Origin: Mycolicibacterium nivoides
GTDB lineage: Bacteria > Actinomycetota > Actinomycetes > Mycobacteriales > Mycobacteriaceae
Direction: 5' to 3'
DNA length: 64,000 bases
Assembly (NCBI RefSeq): GCF_003855255.1
Contig: NZ_CP034072.1
Coordinates: 1,178,001 to 1,242,000, forward strand
Of the stretch, positions 39,902-49,869 are shown piece after piece. The position numbers and the translations under genes were made by a program. Within the stretch, counting starts at the first letter, position 1. Each line of letters starts with the position of its first letter. The notes under the pieces were generated by a model that was not told the DNA's origin, made no database searches, and saw nothing but the letters and a program-made list of their open reading frames with translations.

Positions 39902-42765
39902 GCAGTCGGCACACAAGCGACCGGCCGCCGTTGATCGCACGGGTGATCTATCGGCTGTCGGTGCCGATCATCCTCGGCTGGCTGGCGGTCATCGCCGTCG
40001 TGACCTTCGCTGTTCCGTCATTGGAACAAGTCGGGCGGGAAAGCTCTGTATCGCTGGTTCCCAAGGATGCGCCGTCGTTTCAGGCGATGCAGCGCATGGG
40101 GCGGGTGTTCGGCGAATCCGATTCCGACAGCGTCGCGATGATCGTTTTGGAGGGTGACAAACCCCTCGGTGAAGACGCGCACCGGTATTACGACGACTTG
40201 GTTCGTCAGCTGCGAGCCGATACGAAACATGTGCAGCACGTTCAGGATTACTGGGGAGACTCACTCACCGCGTCGGGTGTCGAGAGTGCCGATGATCTGA
40301 GTGTCTACGTCCAGCTGAATCTCGCGGGTAACCAGGGACAGGCCCTGGCCAACGAATCTGTGGAAGCGGTCCGGAACATCGTGGCGGGGACGGTCCCGCC
40401 GCCGGGGGTGAAGGCCTACGTCACGGGTCCTTCCCCGTTGATCACCGACATGAACCACGCCGGTGATACGTCGATCATGAAGATCACGCTGGTGACGCTG
40501 GTGGTGATCTGCACGATGCTCCTATTCGTGTACCGCTCGGTCATCACCGTTGTTCTCCTGCTGGCCATGGTCGGAATCCAGGTGCAGGCGGCGCGGGGAG
40601 TCGTCGCATTCCTCGGCGATCACCAGATTCTCGGGCTGTCGACATTCGCGGTGAATCTCCTGGTATCGCTCGGAATCGCGGTCGGTACCGATTACGGAAT
40701 CTTCTTCATCGGGCGATATCACGAGGCACGTCAAGCCGGCGAAGACCGCGAAACCGCGTTCTACACCACCTATCGCAGTGTGGCCAAGGTGGTGGTGGCT
40801 TCAGGTCTGACGATCGCCGGCGCCATCTACTGCCTGAGCTTCACCCGGTTGCCGTACTTCGAGACGATGGGCATTCCTTCCGCTATAGGCATGGCGGTTG
40901 CCGTCGCGGTGGCCGTCACGCTGGTTCCGGCCGTCATCGCCGTCGGCGGCCGGTTCGGGCTGTTCGAACCGAAGCGAAAGCTCATGGTCCGCCGGTGGCG
41001 GGGGGTCGGCACGGCGGTGGTGAGATGGCCGGTGCCGATTCTTGCCGGGGCGTGCGCGGTGGCGTTTGTCGGACTTCTCGCCCTGCCCGGATATCAGACC
41101 AGCTACGACGACCGGCTGTATGTGCCCCAAGACATCCCCGCCAATGTCGGATATGCGGCCGCCGAGCGTCATTTCCCCGAGTCGCGGATGACGCCAGACA
41201 TCCTGATGCTCGAAGCCGACCATGATATGCGCAACCCGACGGATTTTCTGGTTCTGCACAAGCTGGCCAAAAAGATCTTCGCGGTCCCCGGGATTGCCAC
41301 GGTGCAGAGCATTACCCGGCCTGAGGGCAGCCCGATCGAGCGCACGTCGATACCATTTCAGATCAGCCTGCAGAGTGCCGGCCTCCGACAGATCGTGCCG
41401 TTCGCGAAAGATCGCATGAATGGCATGTTGAAGCAGGCGGACGACATGCAGAGAATGATCACCCAGATGGAGGGCACTCACAATCTGATGAAGTTGATCG
41501 GCTCGATCACCCACAACACGGTCGAGGTGACCGGGGAGACTGCCGAACTTACTGATGATCTGATGGCCACCGTTTCGAATTTCGATGACTTCTTCCGGCC
41601 GATACGCAATTACTTGTATTGGGAAGGCCACTGCTACGACATTCCCATTTGCTTCGCCATTCGATCAGTGTTCGATGCGCTTGATAGCACCGACCAGCTC
41701 AGCCTTCAGATGCACAAACTGCTCGATAACCTGGTGAAGGTCGATGGGTTACAGGCGCAGCTCGTCACCCAATTGCCGCCGATGATCGAGATCATGAAGT
41801 CAATGCGAGCCATGATGCTGACAATGCACAGCACCATGTCCGGAATGATCGCCATCATGGATGAGACGACGTCGAACGCCAGCGCGATGGGCAAAATCTA
41901 CGACGGCGCCCAGAACGACGACTCCTTTTATCTGCCCCCGGAAGTGTTCGCGAACAAGGATTTCCAACGGGCGATGAGCCTGTTCTTCTCGCCCGACGGG
42001 AAGGCTGTCCGGCTGATCCTCACGCACCGGGGTGATCCCGGAACTCCCGAGGGCATCTCCCGGGTTGATGCTGTGCGGACGGCGGCCGAGGAAGCGATCA
42101 AGGTGACGCCGCTGCAGAACGCTTCCATCCACCTCGCCGGAACCGCTGCGACATACAAGGATCTGCGAGACGGTTCAAAATTCGACCTGTTGATCGCGGG
42201 TGTCGCGGCGCTCTGCCTGATCTTCGGCATCATGCTGGTGGTGACGCGGAGTTTGGTCGCCGCGTTGGTGATCGTTGGCACCGTGGCGCTTTCGTTGGGT
42301 GCGGCGTTCGGCCTCTCGGTGCTGGTCTGGCAGCACATCCTCGGCATCGAATTGCACTGGCTCGTCTTGGCGATGTCGGTGATCGTCCTGTTGGCGGTGG
42401 GTTCTGATTACAACCTGCTGTTGGTGTCGCGGATGAAGGAAGAGGTCGGCGCGGGGATCAATACGGGCATCATCCGGGCCATGGGCGGCACGGGCAAGGT
42501 GGTGACGACGGCAGGCCTGGTGTTCGCGTTCACCATGTTGTCCATGGTGGTGAGTGACTTGCGCATCATCGGACAGGTCGGTTCCACGATCGGGCTCGGT
42601 TTGTTGTTCGACACCCTGGTGGTACGTGCATTCATGACGCCTGCCATCGCTGCGCTGCTCGGTCGGTGGTTCTGGTGGCCGCTGAGGGTCCGGCAACGGC
42701 CGGCCAGTGCGGTCCTGGGCCCAGTGACCATCCCCGCCGGTCCACTGGTCAAGCAGGAGGCCTGA
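39898..42765 (+). CDS. mmpL4b: MmpL4b RND-family lipid transporter
   Basis: 955 residues, close paralogue of the preceding MmpL4a, with the same two Asp-Tyr pairs ([20 protein letters not shown]), outer domains and Cys pattern ([10 protein letters not shown]). In M. smegmatis both MmpL4a and MmpL4b are needed for GPL, which supports reading this as a GPL export set. ATG 39898 chosen because it aligns with the MmpL4a start. Confidence 0.94.
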   Translation: MSSRHTSDRPPLIARVIYRLSVPIILGWLAVIAVVTFAVPSLEQVGRESSVSLVPKDAPSFQAMQRMGRVFGESDSDSVAMIVLEGDKPLGEDAHRYYDDLVRQLRADTKHVQHVQDYWGDSLTASGVESADDLSVYVQLNLAGNQGQALANESVEAVRNIVAGTVPPPGVKAYVTGPSPLITDMNHAGDTSIMKITLVTLVVICTMLLFVYRSVITVVLLLAMVGIQVQAARGVVAFLGDHQILGLSTFAVNLLVSLGIAVGTDYGIFFIGRYHEARQAGEDRETAFYTTYRSVAKVVVASGLTIAGAIYCLSFTRLPYFETMGIPSAIGMAVAVAVAVTLVPAVIAVGGRFGLFEPKRKLMVRRWRGVGTAVVRWPVPILAGACAVAFVGLLALPGYQTSYDDRLYVPQDIPANVGYAAAERHFPESRMTPDILMLEADHDMRNPTDFLVLHKLAKKIFAVPGIATVQSITRPEGSPIERTSIPFQISLQSAGLRQIVPFAKDRMNGMLKQADDMQRMITQMEGTHNLMKLIGSITHNTVEVTGETAELTDDLMATVSNFDDFFRPIRNYLYWEGHCYDIPICFAIRSVFDALDSTDQLSLQMHKLLDNLVKVDGLQAQLVTQLPPMIEIMKSMRAMMLTMHSTMSGMIAIMDETTSNASAMGKIYDGAQNDDSFYLPPEVFANKDFQRAMSLFFSPDGKAVRLILTHRGDPGTPEGISRVDAVRTAAEEAIKVTPLQNASIHLAGTAATYKDLRDGSKFDLLIAGVAALCLIFGIMLVVTRSLVAALVIVGTVALSLGAAFGLSVLVWQHILGIELHWLVLAMSVIVLLAVGSDYNLLLVSRMKEEVGAGINTGIIRAMGGTGKVVTTAGLVFAFTMLSMVVSDLRIIGQVGSTIGLGLLFDTLVVRAFMTPAIAALLGRWFWWPLRVRQRPASAVLGPVTIPAGPLVKQEA

Positions 42766-42819
42766 TTTCGTGTTGTGGTCGACATGGGCAATTCATGGGT
42801 GAGATCGGTCCGACCCGAT

Positions 42820-42825
42820 TACAGT
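42820..42825 (+). promoter_or_regulatory. candidate -10 for the TB8.4-like gene
   Basis: TACAGT lies about 40 nt before the ATG at 42865, partly inside a perfect dyad TCCGAC-N9-GTCGGA (42809-42829). No clear -35. Confidence 0.3.
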
Positions 42826-42864
42826 CGGAGCGGTCGGGAGCAATGGTAGGGAGGAAGTTTGTAT

Positions 42865-43203
42865 ATGTTCCGTCCGTCGTTGACCAGACTGGCTGTCGGG
42901 CTCGGAGGGCTGGCATTGTCCTTGACCGCCGGAGCCGGTGTGGCATCCGCAGGGCCCAATTTGGACTCCGCGATCAACACGACATGCAGTTACCCGCAGT
43001 TGGTGTCGGCACTCGATGCGCAAGATCCCCAAGTCCGTCAGGCATTCGACCAATCGCCGATACTGCAGCGCGGATTGCGTCAGTTCATCGCCGACCCACC
43101 GGACAAGCGGGCGAGGACGGCCCAGGATGTGGCCGCCGCTCCGATGTTTCAGCCGTACCTCGGCACCATCGAGCAAGCTTTCAATACCTGCAACAACTTC
43201 TGA
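42865..43203 (+). CDS. secreted TB8.4/hemophore-like small protein
   Basis: 112 residues. Signal peptide to about residue 29 (GVASAGP), then a small helical domain with Cys41 (NTTCSYPQLVSALDA) and Cys109 (NTCNNF) able to form one disulfide. This matches the Rv1174c (TB8.4) / hemophore-related family. ATG 42865 has GGAGG 10 nt upstream. Some relatives bind haem, but no haem ligand can be assigned here. Its presence in a lipopeptide locus is unexplained. Confidence 0.82.
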   Translation: MFRPSLTRLAVGLGGLALSLTAGAGVASAGPNLDSAINTTCSYPQLVSALDAQDPQVRQAFDQSPILQRGLRQFIADPPDKRARTAQDVAAAPMFQPYLGTIEQAFNTCNNF

Positions 43204-43298
43204 TCCTGAGGTGGGCGCTACCATCTCTGGTTCCGGCTGGGGAGAGGCCTGCGGGGCCTAGATACGGCAATTCGCTACGGCGCCAGCGCATCTCCGAA

Positions 43299-43304
43299 TA
43301 CTCT
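43299..43304 (+). promoter_or_regulatory. -10 element of a leaderless promoter
   Basis: TACTCT ends 6 nt before ATG 43311, the spacing of mycobacterial leaderless transcripts. Confidence 0.4.
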
Positions 43305-43310
43305 GCCGTC

Positions 43311-43460
43311 ATGAGTCAGAGCCGATGCAGCGCCGCGAAGCGCAGCGCAGGATCTCCTTGCGGGTATTCAGCGACTGCGAACATCGACCAATTCGACGCA
43401 GCCGCATTCCTCAACGGATCATCGTCGAACGTTGGGGCGTTCGCGGAGTTGTTCTCGTGA
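43311..43460 (+). CDS. small leaderless ORF coupled to the sulfotransferase
   Basis: 49 codons from ATG 43311. No Shine-Dalgarno, but a -10 TACTCT six nt upstream suggests a leaderless start. The TGA (43458-43460) overlaps the GTG of the sulfotransferase as GTGA. The peptide (starts MSQSRCSAAKRS, ends GAFAELFS) has no recognisable domain. It may be a translational coupler rather than a functional protein. Confidence 0.4.
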   Translation: MSQSRCSAAKRSAGSPCGYSATANIDQFDAAAFLNGSSSNVGAFAELFS

Positions 43461-44425
43461 ACACCGCAGGACGCAGTGAGTCCGGGGCCCGCCCCGTCGC
43501 CTTGTTCGTGTTGGGTGTGCCTCGATCCGGAACGTCGGCGGTCACGCGGGTGTTGTCCCTATGTGGTGCCACGCTCCCGGCCGGGTTGTCGGGCGCCGAC
43601 CCGCGCAACCCGCGTGGCTACTGGGAGCCGCGGGCGTCCCTTCATCTCAACAACACGATTCTGCGCAGCCATGGCAGCGCCGTGTTCGACACGTCATTCC
43701 GCTTGCAGGAGGAGGGCGGACTCGATGAACACCAGAAGGCCGCCTGCATCAACAAGATCGGACAGTTTCTTTCTACGCTGCCGTCCGCGCCGCTCGTACT
43801 CATCAAGGATCTGCAGATAACGCTGCTGTCCGGTTTGTGGTTCGAGGCCGCGCGGCAGGCCGGCTTCGACATCGCGGTCGTGAACATGGTGCGCCCCCCG
43901 CAGGAGGTCATCGCATCGGGTGCGGCGGACTTCCTGACGTTGCCTGAGCTCGGGAGCGCGCTGTGGTTGAAATTCAACTTGTTGGCCGAGAGAGACACCC
44001 GCGACGTACCGCGCGTGTTCGTCGAGTACGCCAACCTCCTCGATGACTGGCGTCGGGAGGTGAAACGGATTTCGGTGGCATTGGGGATCGATCTGGAGAC
44101 GCGTGATGAGGCCGCCATCGAGGAGTTCCTCACACCGGACCTTCACCGCCAGCGGCGCACCGGCCCGGTGAACGAAACCTTCGGCACCGACTGGATTTCT
44201 ACCGTCTACGAGGCGTTGCATGCGGCGGCGCGCGACGAGCCCTTGGATCAGTCTGTGCTGGACCGCGTCTATGCCGAGTATCGCGCGAGCGAACAGGGTT
44301 TCCGGAAGGTGTTCGAGAACTCCGAGCGCCTGCACAAGCTCAACCGATTCATCCGGCCATCGATCCTGAAGTTCCGCTACGAGGTCGTTGCGATGGCTCA
44401 CCGGCGCCGGGGAACTTGGGCCTGA
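43457..44425 (+). CDS. PAPS-dependent sulfotransferase family protein
   Basis: 322 residues. N-terminal P-loop-like 5'-phosphosulfate motif LGVPRSGTSAV (residues 19-28), then RNPRGYWEPR and a central helix bundle with VVNMVRPPQEVIAS, a plausible 3'-phosphate site with Arg. Likely transfers sulfate from PAPS to a hydroxyl, here presumably on a sugar or on the lipopeptide. GTG 43457 has GGAG upstream. It overlaps the acyltransferase gene (TGATG). Substrate is inference from context; sulfated GPLs have been described in some rapid growers. Confidence 0.8.
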   Translation: MNTAGRSESGARPVALFVLGVPRSGTSAVTRVLSLCGATLPAGLSGADPRNPRGYWEPRASLHLNNTILRSHGSAVFDTSFRLQEEGGLDEHQKAACINKIGQFLSTLPSAPLVLIKDLQITLLSGLWFEAARQAGFDIAVVNMVRPPQEVIASGAADFLTLPELGSALWLKFNLLAERDTRDVPRVFVEYANLLDDWRREVKRISVALGIDLETRDEAAIEEFLTPDLHRQRRTGPVNETFGTDWISTVYEALHAAARDEPLDQSVLDRVYAEYRASEQGFRKVFENSERLHKLNRFIRPSILKFRYEVVAMAHRRRGTWA

Positions 44426-45810
44426 TGGGACCGCTCCGCAACTCCAAACGCCCTGTACGACCGGATAATCGGCTCGCATTGGCAGACGAAGCGCTGTTGG
44501 CAGAGCATCACGCTGCCGGCATGAACGTGGTCATCCAGGTCACGTGGCTCTATGACCGTGCTGTCGATCTCGATGGGTTACGCCGTTTCCATCATTTTCT
44601 CGGCCGGGGGTTGTTGGGTCGTCGCATCGAACGCCCGGCGCTACCGATCGCCCGGCATCGGTGGGTCGCAGATTCCGGACCGTCGGACGTCGACATCGCC
44701 GAGTCCACCCGCCCGCGTACTGAATTCAGCGACTGGGTCGATGAACGTTCGCAACTTCCGGTCAATGCGGAGTCGGGTCCGGGCTGGCACATCGGTGTCC
44801 TTCCCCTCGATGACGGCTCGACCGCGATCAGCCTGGTACTTTCGCACAACCTGATCGACGGCCTCGGTCTCGCGCTCGTCATAGTCGAAGGGGCCGTGGG
44901 TAAGACACGCGATCTCGGGTACCCCCCGCCACTGTCACGAACACGAATGCGTGCGTTGGGGCAAGATGCCCGACAGACGGCCCGGGACGTGCCGAATGCG
45001 GCTCGGGCGCTTGTCAGTGCGGTGAAATCGGCCCGAAAACAGACCCGCGCCGCAGCTGGGGAAAACCGTTCTTCGGTACCACGGCCCGAGCCGGCCAAGG
45101 CGGTCGGCGCCGATGAGGTCGTCCTCGTGCCGGCCCTCACGATCTTCGTCGACCTGGATGACTGGGACGCGCGAGCGGAGGCTCTAGGCGGAGCGAGTCA
45201 TACCCTGGCCGCGGCCTTCGCTGCCAAGTTCGGGGAACGCATCGGGCGCGTACGCGCGACCGACGGCGCCGTCACACTTCAGATTCCGATCAGCGACCGC
45301 ACCGATGAGGACGACACACGCGCGATGGCACTCTCGTACGCCCGCGTCACCGTCGACCCGACACAGTCCGCAACCGATCTGCGTGAGATCCGGGCTGCCA
45401 TCAAGCAGACACTGCGAACGTTGAAAGAGACACCAGACGAGTCCAAGCAACTCCTGTGGCTGCCGTCATTCATGCCGAAGCGAATGCTGAAACAGATGGT
45501 GGCCAGGGCGCCGGCCGATCCCGACCAGCCGGTGTTTGCTTCTCACCTCGGTGATTTGAGCTCTTTGATCAGCCAGGCCGACGGCACCGAAGCTGCCTTC
45601 GCCAACGCCCGCACCACTGGGCAACAAGAATCGCGGCAGTTGCTAGAGCGAACAGGGGGCCGCGCTGTCATCCTCTCTGGACGCATCAGCGGCAAGATCT
45701 TCATCAGCATCGGTGCTTATCAGCCCGGCGCGGAGAACACCACGTGCGCTCTGCGTGAACTGGCCGCGAAAACGCTGACTGATTTCGGCCTTACTGGCGA
45801 AATTCACTGA
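44425..45810 (+). CDS. HxxxDG acyltransferase (condensation/WS-DGAT superfamily)
   Basis: 461 residues. The active-site motif SHNLIDGLGLAL (HxxxDG) near residue 145-152 and a C-terminal half beginning about residue 235 give the two-lobed CAT fold of PapA, wax-synthase and condensation enzymes. Probably acylates a hydroxyl on the glycolipid or peptide. No membrane helix. ATG 44425 overlaps the sulfotransferase stop, implying one transcript and shared substrate. It is not of the Atf1/Atf2 membrane acetyltransferase type found in classical GPL loci. Confidence 0.75.
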   Translation: MGPLRNSKRPVRPDNRLALADEALLAEHHAAGMNVVIQVTWLYDRAVDLDGLRRFHHFLGRGLLGRRIERPALPIARHRWVADSGPSDVDIAESTRPRTEFSDWVDERSQLPVNAESGPGWHIGVLPLDDGSTAISLVLSHNLIDGLGLALVIVEGAVGKTRDLGYPPPLSRTRMRALGQDARQTARDVPNAARALVSAVKSARKQTRAAAGENRSSVPRPEPAKAVGADEVVLVPALTIFVDLDDWDARAEALGGASHTLAAAFAAKFGERIGRVRATDGAVTLQIPISDRTDEDDTRAMALSYARVTVDPTQSATDLREIRAAIKQTLRTLKETPDESKQLLWLPSFMPKRMLKQMVARAPADPDQPVFASHLGDLSSLISQADGTEAAFANARTTGQQESRQLLERTGGRAVILSGRISGKIFISIGAYQPGAENTTCALRELAAKTLTDFGLTGEIH

Positions 45811-45917
45811 CGTACGCGCAAAACCGTGGGTACCCTTTATGTTTCGACCCCGAACATCCGGTGCTACAGCGTTGTTCGCAACTGGTCGACCGGAGATCTC
45901 ATGTCGAAAGAAGCGCT

Positions 45918-47204
45918 ATGAAGTTGGTGCTGGCGAGCTATGGCACTCGCGGCGATGTGGAACCTTGTGTCGCGGTCGGTTGCGAGTTGCTGCGCCGCGG
46001 CCACGATGTCCGCTTGGCAGTCTCACCGGACCTGGTCGCCTTCGCTGAGGCGGCCGGCCTTCCGACGGTCCCATACGGGCCGGACACCGCGGTCTGGTCG
46101 GATGCACATCGAGACTTCTGGATCCGATTCTTCGGCAATTTCTGGAAGGTCCGCGAACTGGCCAACCTGTGGCGCGAGATGCGCGAGATCGGGGAGTCCG
46201 TCGTCCAGTTCTGGGAGGAGATCTCTGCCACGTTGAAGTCGCTGGCCGACGGGGCCGACCTGCTCATCACGTTTCTGAATTTCGAGCCGCCTGCCGTGAA
46301 TGTCGCAGAGTATTACGGTATTCCGTTGGCTACCGTGCACGTCTCACCGGTGCGCCCCAACGGCCGGATGCTCGGATTCCTGCCGCCGGTTTTGGGGCGC
46401 TATGCGCTGATGGTGTACGAGTGGGTGAACTGGCGCGGGGTGAAGAAGTTCGACGATGCACAGCGCCGTCAGCTTGGCTTGCGTAAGGCGACAGTCTCCT
46501 CGCCGCGGCGGATCACCGAGCGCGGATCACTGGAAATTCAAGCCTACGACCAGGTTTGCTTTCCCGGACTGGCCACAGAATGGGCGAAGTGGAACGGCCA
46601 AAGGCCCTTTGTCGGAGCACTGACGATGCAGTTGACAACGGCAGGCGACGACGAAGTCGCTGCGTGGATTGCCGCGGGAACTCCGCCGATTTTCTTCAGC
46701 TTCGGCAGTACCCCGGTCAGGTCTCCCTCCGACACGCTCGCCATGATCGAGAACGCTTGCGCGGAACTGGGTGAGCGGGCACTGGTGTGCGCCGGCTCGA
46801 GCGACTTCAGCCAGGCCCTTGATTCCGACCGGGTCAAAGTCGTGGACACGATGAACTTCGCGGCCGTGTTTCCAGCCTGCCGCGCGCTCGTTCACCACGG
46901 TGGCATGGGCACCATGTCCGCGGGGCTGCGCGCAGGAGTCCCCATGCTGGTGTACTGGACGGCCCTCGATCAGGCGATCTGGGCAGCTCGTGTCAAACAG
47001 CTGAAAGTTGGTCTAGGCCGGCGTATCTCGGCTGTCACCAGCGAATCACTCGTCGCCGACCTGCGCACGATTCTCGATCCCGAGTATGTTGCCCGGGCCC
47101 GTGAGGTCGCTACTCAGATGACCAGACCGGACGAAAGTGTTGTCAACACCGCGGATCTCCTGGAGCGTTTTGCCATTCAAGGCTTCTTGACCGACGTCGG
47201 GTAG
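45918..47204 (+). CDS. GT1-family glycosyltransferase 1
   Basis: 428 residues, GT-B fold. N-terminal acceptor domain starts ASYGTRGDVEPCVAVG. The C-terminal donor domain has FFSFGSTPV and HHGGMGTMSAGLRAGVP (His about 326). Resembles GPL Gtf/RtfA enzymes that add 6-deoxytalose or rhamnose from dTDP sugars. The donor-site loop reads YWTALDQAIW, unlike STDLDQTLWG in the other two copies here, so it may use a different sugar. ATG 45918, with GAAAGAAG upstream; a six-codon frame (45901-45921) overlaps it as ATGA. Confidence 0.9.
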   Translation: MKLVLASYGTRGDVEPCVAVGCELLRRGHDVRLAVSPDLVAFAEAAGLPTVPYGPDTAVWSDAHRDFWIRFFGNFWKVRELANLWREMREIGESVVQFWEEISATLKSLADGADLLITFLNFEPPAVNVAEYYGIPLATVHVSPVRPNGRMLGFLPPVLGRYALMVYEWVNWRGVKKFDDAQRRQLGLRKATVSSPRRITERGSLEIQAYDQVCFPGLATEWAKWNGQRPFVGALTMQLTTAGDDEVAAWIAAGTPPIFFSFGSTPVRSPSDTLAMIENACAELGERALVCAGSSDFSQALDSDRVKVVDTMNFAAVFPACRALVHHGGMGTMSAGLRAGVPMLVYWTALDQAIWAARVKQLKVGLGRRISAVTSESLVADLRTILDPEYVARAREVATQMTRPDESVVNTADLLERFAIQGFLTDVG

Positions 47205-47220
47205 CCCTCACGCGGCCGGG

Positions 47221-47236
47221 TGAGCATCGGGGCTCA
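47221..47236. terminator. short hairpin between convergent gtf1 and gap1
   Basis: TGAGC-ATCGGG-GCTCA, a perfect 5-bp stem in the 34-bp gap between convergent stops. No T-run. It could serve both genes, weakly supported. Confidence 0.25.
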
Positions 47237-47238
47237 AC

Positions 47239-48027
47239 TCAGATGATGCCCAATCCCTTTACCACCTGCAGTAACCCGATCATGACAAAGATGCCGATCA
47301 TCACCTGGCGGCGATTTGCCAGCGCCCAGTCGTGCACCGGTTGCAGCACCGCCTGGGTGCGCACCGGAGCGATCAGGTGGCTGACAACGGCGACTTCGAA
47401 AACCGCGAACATCGCGACGACGAACAGGATGACGGCGATGATCTGCGTGCCCGTCGAGGCCCCGGAGGACACGACGGTGGTCGTGACGAACAGGACCAAT
47501 GGGAAACCGGGCAGGAATCCCATGCCGCAGACCAGGGCGACCCACAAAGCGCCACTGTCCCAGGCTCTTTGAAGACGCCCGAATAGCCGCCGGATTGCCG
47601 ACTTACCCTCCGTCGCCTCCTCCATGCCGGCAAAAGGCGAAGAGATCGGGGCCGGCTTCTCGGACTCCAGCAACTGGCCCGGTGCGTTGCCGCTCGGTGC
47701 CGGCACCTGCGCTCGCCGACGCACCCAGAAACGCACTGCGATCAGCGCGGCGACCGACAGCACGAGCACACCCATGCCGAGCTGTATGTGCCGGGTCGCG
47801 GCGTTGGCAGCAGGGGCCTGAGGGCTGAACATCGGCGCGCGGTGCAGCAACATCACCGGTATCACCAGAGCCGGAATGTTCGTCGTGAGACAGCCGATCC
47901 AGCACACCAGAAGGTTCTGCACAGGACGTGGACGGGAGATCACAAGGAGGATGAGGGCCAGCAGGGCGGGATTGAACGCCATCACAATCGCCATCCCGAA
48001 CAGTGAGCCCCACACGGCCCGGGACAC
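47239..48027 (-). CDS. Gap/Sap-type integral membrane protein 1
   Basis: 262 residues. Six helices in two groups of three: NPALLALILLVISRPRPVQNLL is the family signature, then a polar middle (about residues 115-165), then GFLPGFPLVLFV and the final helices. Matches the GPL-addressing protein Gap / sulfolipid-addressing protein Sap family, needed to move these lipids to the cell surface. GTG 48027 gives the same length as the second copy. It lies on the opposite strand to the gtf genes. Confidence 0.85.
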   Translation of the reverse strand: MSRAVWGSLFGMAIVMAFNPALLALILLVISRPRPVQNLLVCWIGCLTTNIPALVIPVMLLHRAPMFSPQAPAANAATRHIQLGMGVLVLSVAALIAVRFWVRRRAQVPAPSGNAPGQLLESEKPAPISSPFAGMEEATEGKSAIRRLFGRLQRAWDSGALWVALVCGMGFLPGFPLVLFVTTTVVSSGASTGTQIIAVILFVVAMFAVFEVAVVSHLIAPVRTQAVLQPVHDWALANRRQVMIGIFVMIGLLQVVKGLGII

Positions 48028-48437
48028 TACCTGTTGTTTGTTTGTATTTTGTAGCTTTCGCAACCCTGGTGATCTTGATTGTTGTTTGCCCAGCGTGGAT
48101 GAGGGTCGGGTACGGGGAGCGGACACCTGCCGATGGGCGCCGAGAGTACTTGCCGTCGTGCCGGTTTGATCGTGGGACGGGTGCGCCCGACGGCGAGACC
48201 GATGCGCCGGTAACTGACCCGTCCTCCGGCGATCTGGGAGCTGCCAGGCGTCCTGCCCGGGAATATGGTGTCGACACCCATCGACTGATGGATCCATCTG
48301 ATGCCCGTCGAACCCTTGCGCAGGTTCGTCCCGAGCACGTGCTCAGTTTTGGACCGGAACTGACAGGGGATCGGGATAATGACCGATGTCTCTGGCACCC
48401 CAAGGGTGCGACAACTGAAAGGTTCGAGGTCTCCGCG
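48028..48437. other. 410-bp divergent region between gap1 and gtf2
   Basis: No supported gene, although the gtf2 frame stays open through it. AT-rich just upstream of gap1 (48028-48090), suggesting its promoter. GATAAT at 48375-48380 could be a -10 for gtf2. Confidence 0.4.
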
Positions 48438-49718
48438 ATGAAATTTGTGCTGGCTTTCTACGGGACTCGAGGTGACGTCGAGCCCGGTGTCGCGGTAGGC
48501 CGTGAGTTGTTGCGTCGCGGACACGACGTACGCATGGCGGTCTCGCCCGATCTGGTTGAGTTCGTCGAGACGGCTGGTCCGACAGCCATAGCGTGCGGGC
48601 CCGATGTGCGTGTATGGCAAGACCTGAACCGCGACTTCTGGGCACGCTTCTTGCGCAAGTTCTGGAAGAACTTCTGGAGAGTGCGGGATCTGGCCGGGTT
48701 GTTGCGCGAGGAATGGCATCTCTTCGACCAGTACTGGCAGGAGGTCAGCAAGACGCTGACGTCACTGGCGGATGGGGCGGATCTGCTGTTCACCGGCGTG
48801 ATCGGCGAGGAGGCTGCGGGCAACGTCGCGGAGGCCTGCGACATTCCGTTCGCCATGCTGCATGTGTTTCCGCTACGGCCCAACGGCCAGCTCGTTCCCG
48901 CCTTACCGGCGCGGTTGGCCCGCACGATGATGAGGGTGTCGGAGTGGTTGAGTTGGCCGATGATGAAACGGCTCGAGGATCCGCAGCGGAGGGAACTGGG
49001 CCTACCGAAGGCCACCGGCCCTTCCGCATGGAGGGTGGCCGAGCGTGGTTCGCTGGAGATCCAGGCCTACGACGAGATCTACTTTCCCGGGCTGGCCGCC
49101 GAATGGGCCAAATGGGATGGACAAAGGCCCTTTGTCGGTGCGCTGACAATGGAGTTGCCGACAGATACCGATGACGAGATCGCTGCCTGGATTGCCGCAG
49201 GGACACCGCCGATCTGCTTCGGCTTTGGCAGCATGCCGGTCGATTCGGGCGCTGACACGCTGGCGATGATCGGCGCCGCCTGTGCGGAGTTGGGTGAGCG
49301 GGCGGTGGTGTGTGCCGGCGCGAGTGACTTCAGCAACGTCCCGCATCCCGACCACGTGAAAGTGGTGGACACCATGAATTACGCGGCCGCCTTTCCCCTC
49401 TGCCGTGCGGTGGTGCACCACGGTGGTGCGGGCACCACCGCCGCGGGTCTACGCGCCGGCGTCCCCACATTGATCCTGTCGACCGATCTGGATCAGACGC
49501 TGTGGGGAGCCCGGATCAAGCGGTTGAAAGTGGGGACCGCCCGGCGACTTTCAGCCACGACACAAAAGTCGTTGGTCGCAGACCTGCGTACGATCCTCGA
49601 GCCGCAATATGCGACTCGCGCCCGAGAAGTCGCAACCCAGATGACCAAACCGGCCGAGAGCGTTGCAGCCACCGCCGACCTGCTGGAAAAGTTCGCCCAT
49701 CTCAGGCGAGTGGGCTGA
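48438..49718 (+). CDS. GT1-family glycosyltransferase 2
   Basis: 426 residues, paralogue of the flanking Gtf genes with the same GT-B motifs: YGTRGDVEPGVAVGRELL, CFGFGSMPV, HHGGAGTTAAGLRAGVP and donor loop STDLDQTLWG. ATG 48438 aligns with the other copies; an upstream in-frame extension is not supported. Predicted to glycosylate the lipopeptide core at allo-Thr or the terminal residue; which sugar and position are unknown. Confidence 0.9.
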   Translation: MKFVLAFYGTRGDVEPGVAVGRELLRRGHDVRMAVSPDLVEFVETAGPTAIACGPDVRVWQDLNRDFWARFLRKFWKNFWRVRDLAGLLREEWHLFDQYWQEVSKTLTSLADGADLLFTGVIGEEAAGNVAEACDIPFAMLHVFPLRPNGQLVPALPARLARTMMRVSEWLSWPMMKRLEDPQRRELGLPKATGPSAWRVAERGSLEIQAYDEIYFPGLAAEWAKWDGQRPFVGALTMELPTDTDDEIAAWIAAGTPPICFGFGSMPVDSGADTLAMIGAACAELGERAVVCAGASDFSNVPHPDHVKVVDTMNYAAAFPLCRAVVHHGGAGTTAAGLRAGVPTLILSTDLDQTLWGARIKRLKVGTARRLSATTQKSLVADLRTILEPQYATRAREVATQMTKPAESVAATADLLEKFAHLRRVG

Positions 49719-49869
49719 TCGTCCCGGCGCAAGTCAATGCCATCGACCAGGCGGCTTCTGCGCGAAAACTCTTGGATCTGTGAGTGATCGAGCGTTGGCC
49801 CCAACCCGGGGCGGCCGCAGCACCCATCGCATTTTGCGACTTCTGATCGGATCATGACCGCGATGATCC

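Noticed and set aside
42666..43310. Long upstream extension of the 43311 small ORF, overlapping mmpL4b and the TB8.4-like gene
   Set aside because: The extension overlaps two well-supported genes out of frame; only the part after ATG 43311 has promoter support.
48003..48437. 145-codon N-terminal extension of gtf2 with a hydrophobic segment
   Set aside because: Paralogues gtf1 and gtf3 begin at the aligned ATG, and the extension overlaps the start of gap1.
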